Below are positions 1 to 12,607 of a stretch of DNA of 64,000 nucleotides, in pieces (the first letter of the stretch is position 1; each line of letters begins with the position of its first letter). The notes under the pieces are model-generated. The model was not told the DNA's origin. It searched no databases and saw only the letters and a program-made list of their open reading frames with translations. The DNA comes from Luscinia megarhynchos. Its lineage: Eukaryota > Chordata > Aves > Passeriformes > Turdidae. Location: NCBI GenBank assembly GCA_034336665.1, contig CM067564.1:46795451-46859450 (forward strand). The letters are read 5' to 3'. The position numbers and the translations under genes were made by a program.

Positions 1-2850
1 TCCAGGACCTTATTTCTCAGATCTGTGGATGCTCTATGGATGGTCTATGAAGAGAAGCAGGTGGCCACAGCATTGATTATGTCAAATATCTACCTCCAGT
101 GATTGCCTCAGGAGGGCAAGAATTGCTGAAGGACCATTTAAATCACCTAGGTTAAATCTCTTCCTCTTTATTGGTGTATTGAATAATCAGGGTTTTGCAT
201 CCAGCTGGGATGTAGGCTGGATACACCCTTTCTAAGGAAAACTACCAAAATGAGCAGACCTGAATCTTGGTGAGGAAGAAAACAGTAGCCAAAATGAGAT
301 CTGTTTCCCAGCAAAGGCAAATAACCAAAAATTGGAAGATATGTATATGTCCACCTAGAGGGTGAAGAGCTCTTATTTCCCACATCAAAAAGACCACAAT
401 AGGATGTGGGACACCATCAGGAAGCAGGACTCTGCGATCCTTCTGAAAATTACTCTATAATGGTAGAAAATCGAGGAACAAGGAGACAGTGAGGAAATTT
501 GCTCCTTCTGTCTCTCTGCCAGAACAAACTGAGAATCTACTGCCTTTTCAACTCAGTCAGCAGTCTGCTCCTGCAGCTATTACCTCAGGAGCAGATAGGA
601 AGCCCGAGTGTAATGACTTTTATCACTTACTTGTGGGTATTGTTAATCACTTTGAAAGTCTTTGCGACACATTTAGATTTCTCTAAATGTAGTGACAACT
701 TTGGACAGAAAATCACAAAGCCTTGGTTCTGATCCAGATCACACAGACAGCCTGAACATACCTACTGTCACTTCAAATTGAAGAACAGCGAAACACAATT
801 GTCCTCTTGTGCCTGACAAATTCAGACACAGATTGAGTTCAAACAACTGTTGCCCTGTTCCACAAGCTCTGATAATGAAGACACCACGAAAGTTTTTGGC
901 ACAAAGGAAAACAAGTCAATACACACATCAGGACACTACAACAGAAAAAATTTAGCTCTATTATAACCAGGTATTCAAGCATTCTCGGAGAAATTGGATC
1001 TGTCTGCTGCTATTTCTGCCGTGCTTGCTTTAAGCTGCTCTCTTATCCAACTCCCCAACTGTTTATCAAACAGAAAACATCATCTGGATGCTAAGGAGAC
1101 ATTTCACCATCAGGCTGAAGGGTGGTTCTCTCTGAAAGTGTCACAGGAAAAGGTACTGAGAGATGGGAAGAGCATAAAATCTTTACACCTCTTCTTCTCC
1201 TCCATTTCAAAAATCCTTTCCTGAAATGTAGCCTCTGTATCTACAAGGCAAGTTTTATACTGAGAAAAATTTATACCAAGGCTGGAGAAAGAAGTGTATG
1301 GCATGAAAAGAAAACCTGTTTAGAAGGACCTTGAGGAGGCCATGAGAAAGTTTGATTTTTGCTTAGCAAGATTTAGCTAAAGCATTGTTATGTTAGCCAC
1401 CTCACCTTTACAGAGATGGTGTTTTTCCCACAGCACAGGGGAATAATCACCTACTTAGAAACTGCTCCAGGCTGCCGACTACTGTAGGGATATTCCACAA
1501 TCTCACACACTTGTGGTGTTTTACTCCCAAAAGTTTGGGAGACTGGGAGACACATTCAGTAAGGCTTGGATTCCTCAACCAAAAATACAACGACTTATTC
1601 TGTGAGACACACAGGTCTTGGAGAAACAGGCTCTTATGAAGAAAGGTGTGTAGGGAGATAGGTGTGTCTTTCACTGAAAAAATCAATACTGAGCAATGAG
1701 TTCTGGATATTCAAAGGTACTGAAAACCACCTTAGGTTCCATGACCCTTCCATGATATTATTCCATCCTGCTATGCAAATCTTTGATCACTTTTTTTCCC
1801 CTATGAATTCCATTTGTTTAATGGATTTCCTTTCCATTACAGAGGTGCAAAAATGTTATCATTGAGACAGGTTAACATTGACTGTAAAATACCAGTTTGC
1901 TTCAAATTCTTTTTGAGATGGCTCTGTAAAGCAAAAGGGACCTCAAGAACACAATGCAAGTTTTGAGAAGCTATGGGTGAGTTTCATCTAATTTCATCCC
2001 ATATAAAGTAACTAAAACGTTTTTTTTTTTGTCTGTGCCAGTTGTCTGCAGTCTTTCTTTAGGAAATAGAAAGGAACAACTGCTTCCAAAGGGCAAATGA
2101 ACCTTCTCATTGTGAACATTTATTTAAGATTGAGACACATGCTCTGGAATAACTCTCTGTCTCTCCATGGATTAGAAAAGGAGCTTACACCAAATGTTTC
2201 CCCACTGGATAACTAAATTTAAGCTTCTGTTGCAGCTAAATATAACAAGAACTCTGTGAGGCTAAGCCTAAAATCCCTTTCTGTAGTACAGCTGGTAAAC
2301 AGACCACCTGACAGGAGGTTACACACAGGTTACAGGCACTTCCTCTCAAAGTTTTTTAAATCACTGTTCTTTGTATGCCCTGTAAAACAGCTCAAACCAC
2401 CACAAGCCACACATGGACAGTCCAGGCAGATAGATGGTTTTGAATGGTTCAGTTGTTGTTAAGTTTATGCAGGAATTTTAGTAAAAGATCTTTGTAGGCC
2501 TCAGGAGTTAACACTTCAGCCAACTCTGGTGATAAAAAATGTCATGTTCAGCTGTTAGCTCCACTGAATGACCTCAGGCTTGCTTTTTCTGTTATTTCAT
2601 GGCCTGGTCTAGCACGTGACAGGGAATTAGGAAGCTGGTGGGTGAAGCATCTGATTATGCCATGGTCAGGACATGGTTCTGCAGAAGAGCCCAAATGGCC
2701 TCGTGGTAGCATTCAGAGATTCTCCTCAGGGTCTCAAGGGTTTAAACTAAGGGTTTAAGCAAAGTTTTTATTCATGCTGTACCAGAATCTCTTGGATGAG
2801 TGTACTCTCCACAGGGCAAAAAAAATGGCTGGATGGCCAAGTCCAAGGAG
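1..2850. other. Unrecognised non-coding stretch
   Basis: I see no gene and no repeat family that I recognise. Open frames are all under about 80 codons, overlap on both strands and have no domain-like content. An 11-base T run sits at 2020-2030. The sequence is moderately AT-rich and poor in CpG, as expected for bird intergenic or intronic DNA. Old, diverged transposon pieces could be hidden here without my being able to name them. Confidence 0.6.
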
Positions 2851-2920
2851 AGGTGGACTCGATGATGTTAGAGGACTTCTCTCACCTTAGCAATGATTTT
2901 ATTGTTGATTATGATTTTAT
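2851..2920 (+). mobile_element. CR1 LINE, extreme 3' end
   Basis: The stretch starting GGTGGACTCGATGATGTTAG matches the last part of a CR1 3' UTR, which normally reads 'ggttggactcgatgatcttagagg...' and then ends in short ATTCTATG-type repeats. Here the tail is degraded to ATGATTTTATT-like units that run straight into a TATTA array. The copy is heavily 5' truncated, the usual outcome of CR1 target-primed reverse transcription. A phrase resembling CR1 internal sequence (GGCTGGATGGCCAAG) lies just upstream at about 2827-2841, so the copy may be longer with an internal deletion. Confidence 0.65.
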
Positions 2921-3112
2921 TATTATATTATATTATATTATATTATATTATATTATATTATATTATATTATATTATATTATATTATATTATATTATATTA
3001 TATTATATTATATTATATTATATTATATTATATTATATTATATTATATTATATTATATTATATTATATTATATTATATTATATTATATTATATTATATTA
3101 TATTATATTATA
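2921..3112. repeat. Perfect (TATTA)n microsatellite, about 38 units
   Basis: A pentanucleotide array of TATTA runs without a single interruption for 192 bp (38.4 units). It begins directly at the degraded tail of a CR1 3' end and stops at TAAGGGGG. The long open frames across it, with endlessly repeated Tyr-Ile-Ile-Leu-Tyr, are artefacts of the repeat and not genes. Perfect arrays this long are usually polymorphic in length, and the assembled length may be inaccurate. Confidence 0.97.
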
Positions 3113-4019
3113 AGGGGGAAATGGTTTGGTTTCTCCTTCTGTTCCCTAAATGAGAAGCAGCAGCCCATTCCCAGTGCTCCCTTAAAACTGGCAAAGCACG
3201 AGGAACTGCTGTGGTGTGAGATGGGAATTTCAGGTCAGTACTAATCAGGTTGACATGCAAAGTGCTGAGGTAGAAAATGAAAGCCCAATTGCACATTCCA
3301 GCCCCCTGAGACGTTTGGTCTCCCAGGAACCATTATTTCGTCTGTACAAACTCTTGTTTCGTAGAGAATATCATGTTTCAGCAGAAAAGTCAAATGTGTC
3401 CTCTCATAACTCCATGTGGCTGTTAGCTTACTGCTGAGCTAATGCTTTGCCACATAAATAAAACTGCACAAAAAAGAGAGAGCAGACTTGCAAGGAAACA
3501 TGGGGAAAATATAATTCATTGGTGCTCAGGGCTGAAAAGCTAGTGAGCTTCTTTCCTTTCTTTTTTCTTCCCTTTACCCTTACAAGTTGATGTGTATCCA
3601 AACAGCTTGAAAAGTACTTTGAAATCCAACTTTAGTCAGCTATGATGAAGACATAAGAGGAGCTGATTTTTCCTTTGTGATGCTTTGTTTTCTTCTCTTT
3701 TATTCACTGTTTGCTTCAGCAGTGGCTGCAGGAGAAATCCAAGTGCTTTTTCCTGTAACTTTTTTTTTTTATTTTTTTGGTGCAGTTAAAGATATATTTC
3801 TTGAGCTACACTGAGTCACTACATACTGCTCTTGTGGCAAACTCAACTAGTGAGCCAAAATGCAAAATTTCTCAAACCCAAGGAATCTATAACATCTTAC
3901 CTAGGAAATTTTTAATATGGTAAAAATCTGCCGCTTTGTGTGGACAGATGTGAAATGCTAGGTAGTTATTTTATTTTTGTTCAGTCAATTTCACAAAGTT
4001 CTAAGGCACAACTGGGGAC
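3113..4019. other. Unrecognised non-coding stretch
   Basis: No gene or known repeat is visible between the microsatellite and the next CR1 piece. There is a T-rich run at about 3760-3778. The short open frames (62 and 73 codons) overlap on opposite strands and look random. Confidence 0.6.
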
Positions 4020-4530
4020 CAGTCACTGGGCTCAAGGGCAATGGTGCCACTCAGAGGCATCTGGAGAGGTTGTAGGACAGGCCCAACAGGAACTTCATGA
4101 AATTTAACAGGGGGAAAAATGCAAAATTCAGCACATTGTATGAATCATCATTGTACAGCTGGGGAGCAGCTCTGCTGAAAAGGACTTGGAGGCTCTGGTG
4201 GGCAAATATCTAAATAAGAAACATCAGCACACCTTGCCAGCAAAGTGTTCTGGATTGCTGGTGCAGGAGCTGAGCTAGGAGTTGGAGAAAAATTATATTC
4301 CTCCCTAATTAGCAGTCATTAACCCACAGCTACGATTGTGCCTCTAGTCCTGGGACACAAAAAAGAAAGGCATTGCTAAAAATTGGCATGAATTCAGTGG
4401 TAGGTCACCACTGAGTGGGGAAGAGCAGGGACTGGGGTAATTGATCTTCACAAGATGCTGGGGGAGCTTATTTGTCCTGGAGAAGAAACTGCAGCAGGAG
4501 GAGGTAACAGCCCATACCTGCAATGAGGAC
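4020..4530 (+). mobile_element. CR1 LINE fragment, ORF2 C-terminal region, no 3' tail
   Basis: Phrases such as AGGAACTTCATGAAATTTAA, 'gggagcagctctgctgaaaaggacttgg' and 'cctggagaagaaactgcagcagga' match the sense strand of the 3' part of CR1 ORF2. That part encodes the region after the reverse transcriptase core. The frame is broken and the copy is diverged. It does not reach the ATTCTATG-type tail, so it is truncated at both ends. The middle (about 4265-4430) is hard to align by eye and may hold an insertion or faster divergence. Confidence 0.65.
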
Positions 4531-7500
4531 ACCAAAAAGAAAGAATTATTAAAATGCAGCTCAGCAAAGCACTTGAACTCACATTTAGCTTTATGTTTGA
4601 GTTTTACTTATTCATTGTAGCTTTTAAAATAAATATAGATATTTACGTCTTTTTTTTTATTCTGATCTGTCTAATTCACTCACACATCTGTATATTTTTA
4701 ATGTATTGCAAAAACCTACTTAAAGCTGGACAAATACCTAACATCTTCCCTGTATTGAGGTATTTTGTAATATTAAAATGTGATTATCATTCATCCAATT
4801 TGTGGATTAGGTGTTATTTCATTTTATTTTTACAGCTATATGCAGTATTACCAACCATTAGCAGGTAAGTATGAAATGATGAAATTTTTATGGCTGCTGC
4901 AAAAAAAATGAAATGGTACCAGAATTATTAGGTTCAAGCCTGAACATTTAATAGAAAGGAAAGGATTCAGTGCAGTGAGTACTCCCCAGTTTCATGTATT
5001 GTGCACAACCTGGCCACAGGAGATCCTTGTTCAGATGAGAACGTGCACCACTGCATCAACTCAAATTTGGGTTCACAGCAGATTCCATGTGAATATATTT
5101 TAGCACATATTTCATTTTCCATCCTGCCCTTCAGCCTGTTGCTGGAGGAAACCCAGCTGTGCATCAGCTTTGGAGGAAACCCCTCAGTCTCACGTGGCCC
5201 TGGGGCCAGGAAAGCACAAACCAGCAGCAAGGAGGCTCAAAATAGAAAAACATCTGAAATATCTTCAGCCTGCATAAAGGAGAAGATCCACCAAAGCAGA
5301 GTTTAGATCTCTTATCTCATTCTCAGCTGAGAAAAAAAATCTTTGGGGTCCAGCAGAGAATTCATGGGTTTTAAAGTGTCAGTAACCAGAAGTGATTGCT
5401 CCTTTTTTATTGGTTTTGGGGACTGTGTTCTTTGTTCTTATTTGGGGCACCCAAACAGCAGCACAGTGAAGCTGCAGCCGTGGTTGACATAAAAGCTACA
5501 CAGAGGATCCCTGTGATCTGGTACATGATTCTCTCATCTTAGCAAAACAGCACAGTAAGATAAAACAATCTTTTGAAACTGGACAAGGAACAAAGTTACA
5601 GCATTTTCTTTGCAAGAATGTCTTGTTTACAGGTAAGGATTTTAAAAAGTTTGAAAAAATGAGAAAAATTAATATAAGTGTCTAACCAGATTCTCAGTAG
5701 TGTCAGTAGTCACATGACAAATGAATACTGCAAAGCTGTAGAAATTTACAATACCTGAAAATCTTGCATCCTTTCCTTAGAATAATCCAAAATCTAAAAA
5801 TACTTAAAATTAATGAAAGGAGAATGATGGACCTTAACACTGGAAGACTTCATAACATATATCCAGTATTAATGCATATGCAAGTGAAAGGTTCTCAGAA
5901 TATTGGTTAAATGCAACACTGAATAGTGTGTGCTAATAGTAATTATTATTTTCACCATTATTGTCTTGATGTTCCAGGAGAAATTTAGAGGAGGACTAGC
6001 AAGCATTTTTAGATTGCATTGATATGCAAATTAATTTTCCATATAACATCATGCATTTTCATGTGGAAATCTTCATCCTTTAAGCTTTTTCCATCAAAGA
6101 AAGAATACTCTATCCCTGAGGTATCCAATCAAAATTTGTGAACCATTTCAAATTTATGAATCGAGCACACACAGTGAAACCATTTACTGCATGTTGTATG
6201 AAGAGTGACTCCACTGTGCTTCATGGTGGGATTTTATTTTATTGCTTTTTTATTGCTTTTTAAATTTTCTTCCTAATAATTCTTAATTACTTTTGCAATT
6301 AACTTTTTGACTATCATTAGCCACTGTTTTTTTCATACAACTATTCATTGCTATTTCAAAATCACATTCCTCAATAGCAAAAACTAACTTTAGCACAGGA
6401 ATAGGGAAAAGTTAAGACTAGTTTTTCATGTTTTCCTTTAACATTTACTTATACACAGTTTTAGTTCCCTGCTGATCACCACACCTTGTACATCATATTG
6501 CTGAAATGTCCAGGCAAGGCTTTAGTTTAGTTTATCTGTGTTTGGGTATTCAGATCTCAGATATCTCAGAGATCTCTGTGAAGAACTTCCCCACGTGATT
6601 TTCCTTCACAGAACCTCAGTACCTCTGGAACTGAACATTTAATTCTTTATATCTGTGTTCTCCATGCATGAAACTTAGTATTATTCCATGCCAGAGATAA
6701 TACTTTTCTCCTGAAGAATAGAGGCTATAAAGAAAAATTCAGTCATGCTTTTAGACACCTCAGGCAGGTTTTCACTCACCTTATTTTGACTGTCTACAAA
6801 GTAATTGTCTGTACCTGAACTATGTGGAGGTTTTTTTGACTCTCAGAGACCTGGGAGAGAAATGGGCACTCAGCTCATCCTGGGGTAGCCATCCATGATG
6901 AAACATGTATTTTAAATACCTGTTCTCTCTATGATTATAAAATAAGTTCAGGTGCATACTGGACCATAGAGTTGAGATCTAGGCATAAGCACAGCTGGAA
7001 CAGCTACACTCACTGATGTGAGCTTGACATCCTGAGTTTACAGTGATGACTGATGTTCCAGTTTCTACAGACACCCTTTGGAAAGTTTATGCAGTACATA
7101 TCTCTGAGCTATAATCTAATCAATATTTTAATAACCTCAATTTTCAGTGTTAGAAAGGATATTTCCCCAAGCTATGAAAGCATGATTTTGTTTTAAATTA
7201 AGAATTTGGAGTCTATTGTGAGCTGTAGGAACTCTGAGAGTAAAGTACCATGATTGCATATAACTTTGTGACACAAAGGGCACGTGGTTATTTATTGACT
7301 AAATTCTGAATAAAATAGAACAAGTGCAATGAGAATGTTTTATGATTGCAGTTTCACCAAGCTGTATGATCAGTTCTGGATTCAATATAATTAATTAAAA
7401 GTAGCTCAAAGCACCAAGAGTAAACAGAGTAACACAGAAGGAGAAAGTGATAAAGAGCATCTCAGAATGGTAATGCAGTCTAGGCAAGTGAAAACTCATT

Positions 7501-10238
7501 GAGTACTTGAGGTAAGGAGTAGAAAGATAGTTTCAGATTTTTTTGAGATTTAAAATTTCAGAAAGAAACAGGAAATGTTAGATGTACACAAAGAAAGGGT
7601 GATTGAATCCTGTCTGGCCTTCATGTTACATGCTGACATACATTTGCCATCATTTTTGGTACAGCTAACCTAATAACAGTGAAAACTTTTATCTTTATTC
7701 CACACACGTTGGAGAACTCAAACTTTTAGAGTTCGTGAAAATCTTTTGAGCTCCAAGAGGGGCTCAAGAGTTTTTTAAACAACTGCACCCTCCAATGGTC
7801 TTCCATTGCTTCTTTCCTTACTCCTACTCAGGAACGTTGATAGCTGAAAGCAGCAATTTTTCTCAAGAAAATGTTGATTTAGTAGCTTGCTGTGCAAATA
7901 TCCCTCTCCCACAATTTATTCTAGAAAGCTGTGATGCCAAGTTTTCTATCCTGCAGATTTCTAGACTCACAGTTCCCTGTGAATTGAAGGAAAGACAGGA
8001 CTTGAGTACTGCAGGAGTCCCAGTTGCACTGCCAAACTCAAGGTCCACTCTTCCTGCTGCACTTTTCAGGATCTTTTCAGTCCTCGGGAGACAAACCCAG
8101 CAGTTTTTCTGATTCCTTGCCACCTTTGCTCAAACTCTCATTTCAGCTATAGCACTGAAAGGAGAGGAAGAGCCTAAAGTCATCACCAGCTTGGATGCCT
8201 CAACATCTCTCACTCTGTGAGCTCTCACTGCTCTTAGAAACATGGGGTTTGCAAAGGAGTAGTCTAGCAGATTACATTATTTTTAGCTAAAAAGAGTCAT
8301 CCATTATGGCCAGACCATTATATCTAGAGACCTTGCCTCTGCAACAAGTTCCTTGAGGATTTCAGGGGAAAAAAAGGGAAGGAAACAGATATTGAGAGGT
8401 GAGAAGAGGAAGCAGATCTGATCACACAGTGTCTGACTCGATGCTACATCATCTCTCAGCCCTGTTGGTGTAGCTCATAGGGAAGAGTGCATAAACTTGT
8501 GGAATTAAAATAATACTGTGTCATCTCTTATATAACTCTGTCAGTAGCAAAGGAAATTAAAAAAAGATTCTTTTTTGCATCCTATTTTATTCCTTCACGT
8601 TGCCTTCAGCAATTTTTAAAAATTCAATATTACTACTCTTCTGTTAATGACTTCTAAAAAAATAAATATAAACTTTTATAGCTTGAGTGATCATTTTTAG
8701 TAGTTGTCTACAATCTAAACTTGCAACAAGTTATTTTCAAATTTTCAGAAAAAATTTAATTTATACTCACTCCTGAAACAGTTCTTTTGCAATATCTTGA
8801 TTAAACTGCCTTCAAAGGGTTGGTTTCACAAAGATTAAAGGAAAGACTCCCAGTTTACATAAGCTGCCACATCCTGTGGGCTGTTAACATTTTAGATTAG
8901 TTGAATCTCTAATATTAACATTTTCTCTAGACATTCCTAATTTTCCTGGTGAGTTCCACTGTTTTTCTTTTTACTTATACAAATAGAGAAGTTCTAAAGG
9001 GGCTAAACTGAGATGCCTTAAGCAGTCTCATTTTCCAATGAAAAAGAGACAGTTCTCTGTCTTCTGAAAGACGTCTGTTTATTTGGAGATGTATAAAATC
9101 TAAAAATGCAATATTTTAGTTTTTAATAAGGTTTCAAAAAAATCTCTCTTCCTCTATCTATACCGGTAAGGATTTGTAAAGATTTCCATTTTAATATCAC
9201 ATCTCAAATAAACTTAACTTTTTTTCTTTTCTGTGTATCTATGATGAGACCCTGAGTAAACACATGAGAAATTATCTTTCTGTATTCTTTTCTTTATTTT
9301 TAAAGCACAGGGAGAATAATGAGGGGGAGCAGAAAGGGAGAAAGAATATATGAGCTAGTGTTCACTTGTTACATATATATATACATATATATATATATAT
9401 ATTTAGCAAATATCTCCTCCAGTTATATTCACCAGGATAATGAGGTGATCCCACTGCCCCTTCCTCCGAAGCTGAAAGGAAAGTTTCATTTTTGCACACG
9501 TTAAATAAATTTATGATATCTGTAACATAAAAAAATAATTTAAAAGGTGTTGCTCAAGGGGAGCCATCAGCACTTGAGAGAGCCACAATCCCCACCATCT
9601 GCTTCCGCAGAGACAGAGCAACTATTCACAGTTTTTGTTGCAGTCCTCAGGCTGCAATTGTTCTGCAGCTGAGGGTGGTCACAGTAGACCTGAGCAGTTT
9701 TATATCTTTACTGCTTATTCCCTGCCTGCTGCCACCTCTCTTCCTTCCTCCTCTCCCCATTTTTTTACTGTAACAGGCAAAATCAGGACAGGGAAGGGAT
9801 TGTATCTTTCTGATCTTTAGGCAACCTGCTGCCACCAACAGAAACATGAAATGCATATTGTATTCTGAGTCTGTAGGTGATGTCCTCTAGGCTGAGATAC
9901 ATTTCATTTAATTATAGCTATCTAAAAAGTCTATAGTTATCTAAGGCAGCTATCTATGCTTCTTCTTTAGATGATTACAAAAAAGGCAATTCCAAAGGTG
10001 CTTCGTCCTAAACTACAATTGGTATTAATCCCCAAACAAGTCCTGTGTAAAATTAATTCTCCTGGCTGTTATAAAAAGAGCTCAGGTTCCAATTTGGAGC
10101 AGACACTAAGGATGGACTTTGCCTGAGGAAACACACAGCTCCAATGCAGGTGTCCTTACCTGAGGTGACTGTGCAATTTCCTTTTTATAAGCCAATAGAA
10201 AGAATAGGAACTTTTGATTCTTCTCTTTCCTAATGTAG
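4531..10238. other. Long AT-rich repeat-poor stretch
   Basis: In 5.7 kb I see no gene, LTR or CR1 copy. Short simple repeats occur (see 9371-9403). An octamer-like ATGCAAAT lies at 6024-6031 within an AT-rich segment, which is not unusual by chance. A 29-base segment at 4836-4864 is flanked by good splice-site look-alikes. The open frame at 7795-8112 (105 codons) overlaps an antisense frame of 86 codons and has no recognisable content. Conserved non-coding elements could lie here but cannot be judged from one genome. Confidence 0.55.
9371..9403. repeat. (TA)n microsatellite
   Basis: An alternating AT/TA run, interrupted once by ACA, extends for about 33 bp. It lies in AT-rich unique sequence with no associated gene. 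Confidence 0.9.
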
Positions 10239-10403
10239 ATCATGGAGTCATGAAATGTCTTGGGTTAGAAGGGACCTTGAAGCTCATCCAGTTCAAATCT
10301 CCTGCCATGTGCAGGGACATCTTGCTCCAGACCAGCAGAGTCCCCTCCAACCTGGCCTTGAACATTTCCAGGGATGGGGAGTCCACAGCCTCTCTCAGAT
10401 ACA
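10239..10403 (-). mobile_element. CR1 LINE 3' end
   Basis: On the plus strand the copy begins ATCATGGAGTCATGAAATG, a decayed form of the reversed CR1 tail. It continues through 'gggttagaagggaccttgaagctcatccag' and 'cctggccttgaacatttccagggatgggga', the antisense of the CR1 3' UTR and of the very end of ORF2. The element therefore lies on the minus strand, with its 3' end at the left. It is 5' truncated to about 165 bp and carries no open frame. Confidence 0.92.
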
Positions 10404-12266
10404 GAAAGATTGAAATATTGGAAGTATTTCACTTCACTGATGGCAATGATTAGCTTGTATCTAGACTCTTTTTTTAACAGATTTATACAGTTAGAAGAGG
10501 TGAATTGTGTAACTTCTAGAAAGCTAAAAGATAGTGACATTATTCTGGGTTTTTTTACCAATTGCCCCACTCAACTAGAAATCATGTGAGCAGTACCCCA
10601 ACCTTCGAAAGATTAGTCCTCTTTGCCAGACAGCATTCACCTATGCTATCACTTTCAGGTTTTGGGATGGGAAGGTTTTCATGTGCCCTCCAGAGCCCCA
10701 TGCAGAGAGCCAAAGACTGAAATCACTCCTCCCTTTAACGCACCAATGTAAAGACACAAACAAATCCTTTGAGGCTTCAGGTTTACTGAAAGGGAACAGA
10801 GGAGAATTTAAACCTGGTGAAAAAATGTGTTTGTGCTACTTGCACTGCCTGGGAACGTTCATATGGCACAATGTTAAATGTCCATGGCACTTAATATTCA
10901 TAGTCTATTTTTCTTATGGCAAAAATAATATGTGAGCTACACATTTGCAAGGACACTTGTTCACCACAGAATGCATTGAAATAAGTGCTAATTCATTATA
11001 ACCTTTAAAGAATCTCATCTTCATTGACATTTAAGTATTGGATTGTCTCAATGAGGTCATTAAAGGGAGTTGAATGTATGGGAGGATAGTTCCTCAGCCT
11101 TATTTCATTACAAATTTTATAGCTAATTACTGAGACAAAACACTAAATATGAAGACAAACAGTACAAGTTAGAATGGAAGGTTCTCTGACAGATATAGCT
11201 TTATAAAAAAGCAAAAGTTAAATGCTAAGGAGTCATTCATAATAAAAAGCAATTTCCCAAGTATTATGTTCTATCTCCCTTATGGTTAAACACCATAAAT
11301 TAGCAATGAGCATCCCAATTCAAATGACTTGTGTTCTTCAGTATTCTTAAAAATCAGTCAAATCAGAAGTCCGCTAGCGCTTCAATGGAAGTAATAGAAG
11401 ACAATTTAATTGACAAAATTGTGTTTTAGATAGTACTTCTTATCTTCAGGCAACACATTTTATTACCTAAAACTTCATTACAGTGCACAAAAAAGGAGAA
11501 ACAGAAACATATGTTTACTTGTAGTGAACCATACGTTTAAAATGATAACAGAATTGATTTCTTCCTGCAATTTTTATCTTTACTGTATACATTATGACCT
11601 GTATGCTGAAATGTGAAAACCTAGAAATGCCTGGTACACTTCTGCATTTTCAGGAAAAAAACCCAATAATGTTCTCAGAAGAATTATATTTTTCCATTGT
11701 CGCAATGTGTATTGTTTTCCTAAGATCAAATCTTAAAGGACAAGAGCCACTATATTGTTGTCAGTAGTGCTTCTGTCAGATCTTGTGTCTGTATCTTCCA
11801 AAGAAAGAGAGTTTGGTGTTTCAGGAGGAATCCTCAGCACGAGACTAAGGAAGGAGCAATGTTGGTCTTCAAGTGTAAGTACGGTGTGTGAAGTCAATTT
11901 AAAAGTAAAAGGTGACATTATTGACTTTGATTTTGTATTTTCAGTGAGGAATAAAACACATGTTCTGAATCTACTGCCCAAGATTATCTGCAAATTTTTC
12001 AGTTGTTTCTGAAGGAAAAAGAAGGATGTCTAATTTCTGGTGCTCCTGGAATTATGGGTTATTAAACAAGCACCTGACATAACTGGAAAGAAGTATAGCT
12101 TGATAGTGACACAGAATTAAATGCCATGCTGATGATTAGAAAGAATAAAAATAAACAGATCCACAAACTAACAGCAGCCTTTTTCCCATCATGACTTACA
12201 AATTGGTAGTGTTTGTAAGTTTCCATGAACCATCAGGGTTATGTTCAATAGTCTTAATTCCATTGA
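10404..12266. other. AT-rich stretch, nothing recognised
   Basis: No gene or named repeat is visible. The opposed open frames of 85 and 86 codons near 11733-12012 lie on opposite strands over the same bases and show no domain. AT-rich segments at about 11400-11720 are simple in composition but not tandemly repeated. Confidence 0.55.
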
Positions 12267-12607
12267 CCATAGAAGAACAGAATGGGTTGGGTTGGAAGGG
12301 TTCTTAAAGATCAGATGGTTCCAACCTCCTGCCATAGGCAGGGACAGCTTCCACTATCCCAGGTTGCTCCAAATCCCATCCAACCTGGACTTGAACAATT
12401 ACAAGGCTGGTACATCCACGACTTCTCTGGGCAACCTGTACCAGTGCCTCACCACCCTCACTGTAAAAAATTTTTAATACCTAGTATTAGTTTACTTTCT
12501 TTGAGTTTAAAGCCATTCTCCTTGTCCTGTCACTACATGTTCCTGCAAAAAGTCCCTCTCCAGCCTTCTTGTAGGCTCATTTTAGGTACTAGAGGGCTGC
12601 TATAAGC
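12267..12607 (-). mobile_element. CR1 LINE 3' end, about 340 bp
   Basis: Read on the plus strand this is the reversed CR1 end: 'ccatagaagaacagaatggg', 'ttggaagggttcttaaagatc', 'gggcaacctgtaccagtgcc' and 'aaaagtccctctccagcctt' follow in the expected order. The segment covers the end of ORF2 and the short 3' UTR. The homologous reading frame is interrupted by small indels. An apparent plus-strand frame of 107 codons here is antisense to the element and not a gene. Confidence 0.95.

Noticed and set aside
2796..3153. Two open frames of 105 and 86 codons with Tyr/Ile/Leu repeats
   Set aside because: They are translations of the (TATTA)n microsatellite, not proteins.
5630..5639. ACAGGTAAGG as a recursive splice (ratchet) site; similar strings at about 38300 and 38590
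   Set aside because: Several such strings are expected by chance, and the upstream pyrimidine tracts are weak.
6024..6031. POU octamer ATGCAAAT (also at 57943-57950)
   Set aside because: About two matches are expected by chance on both strands of 64 kb.
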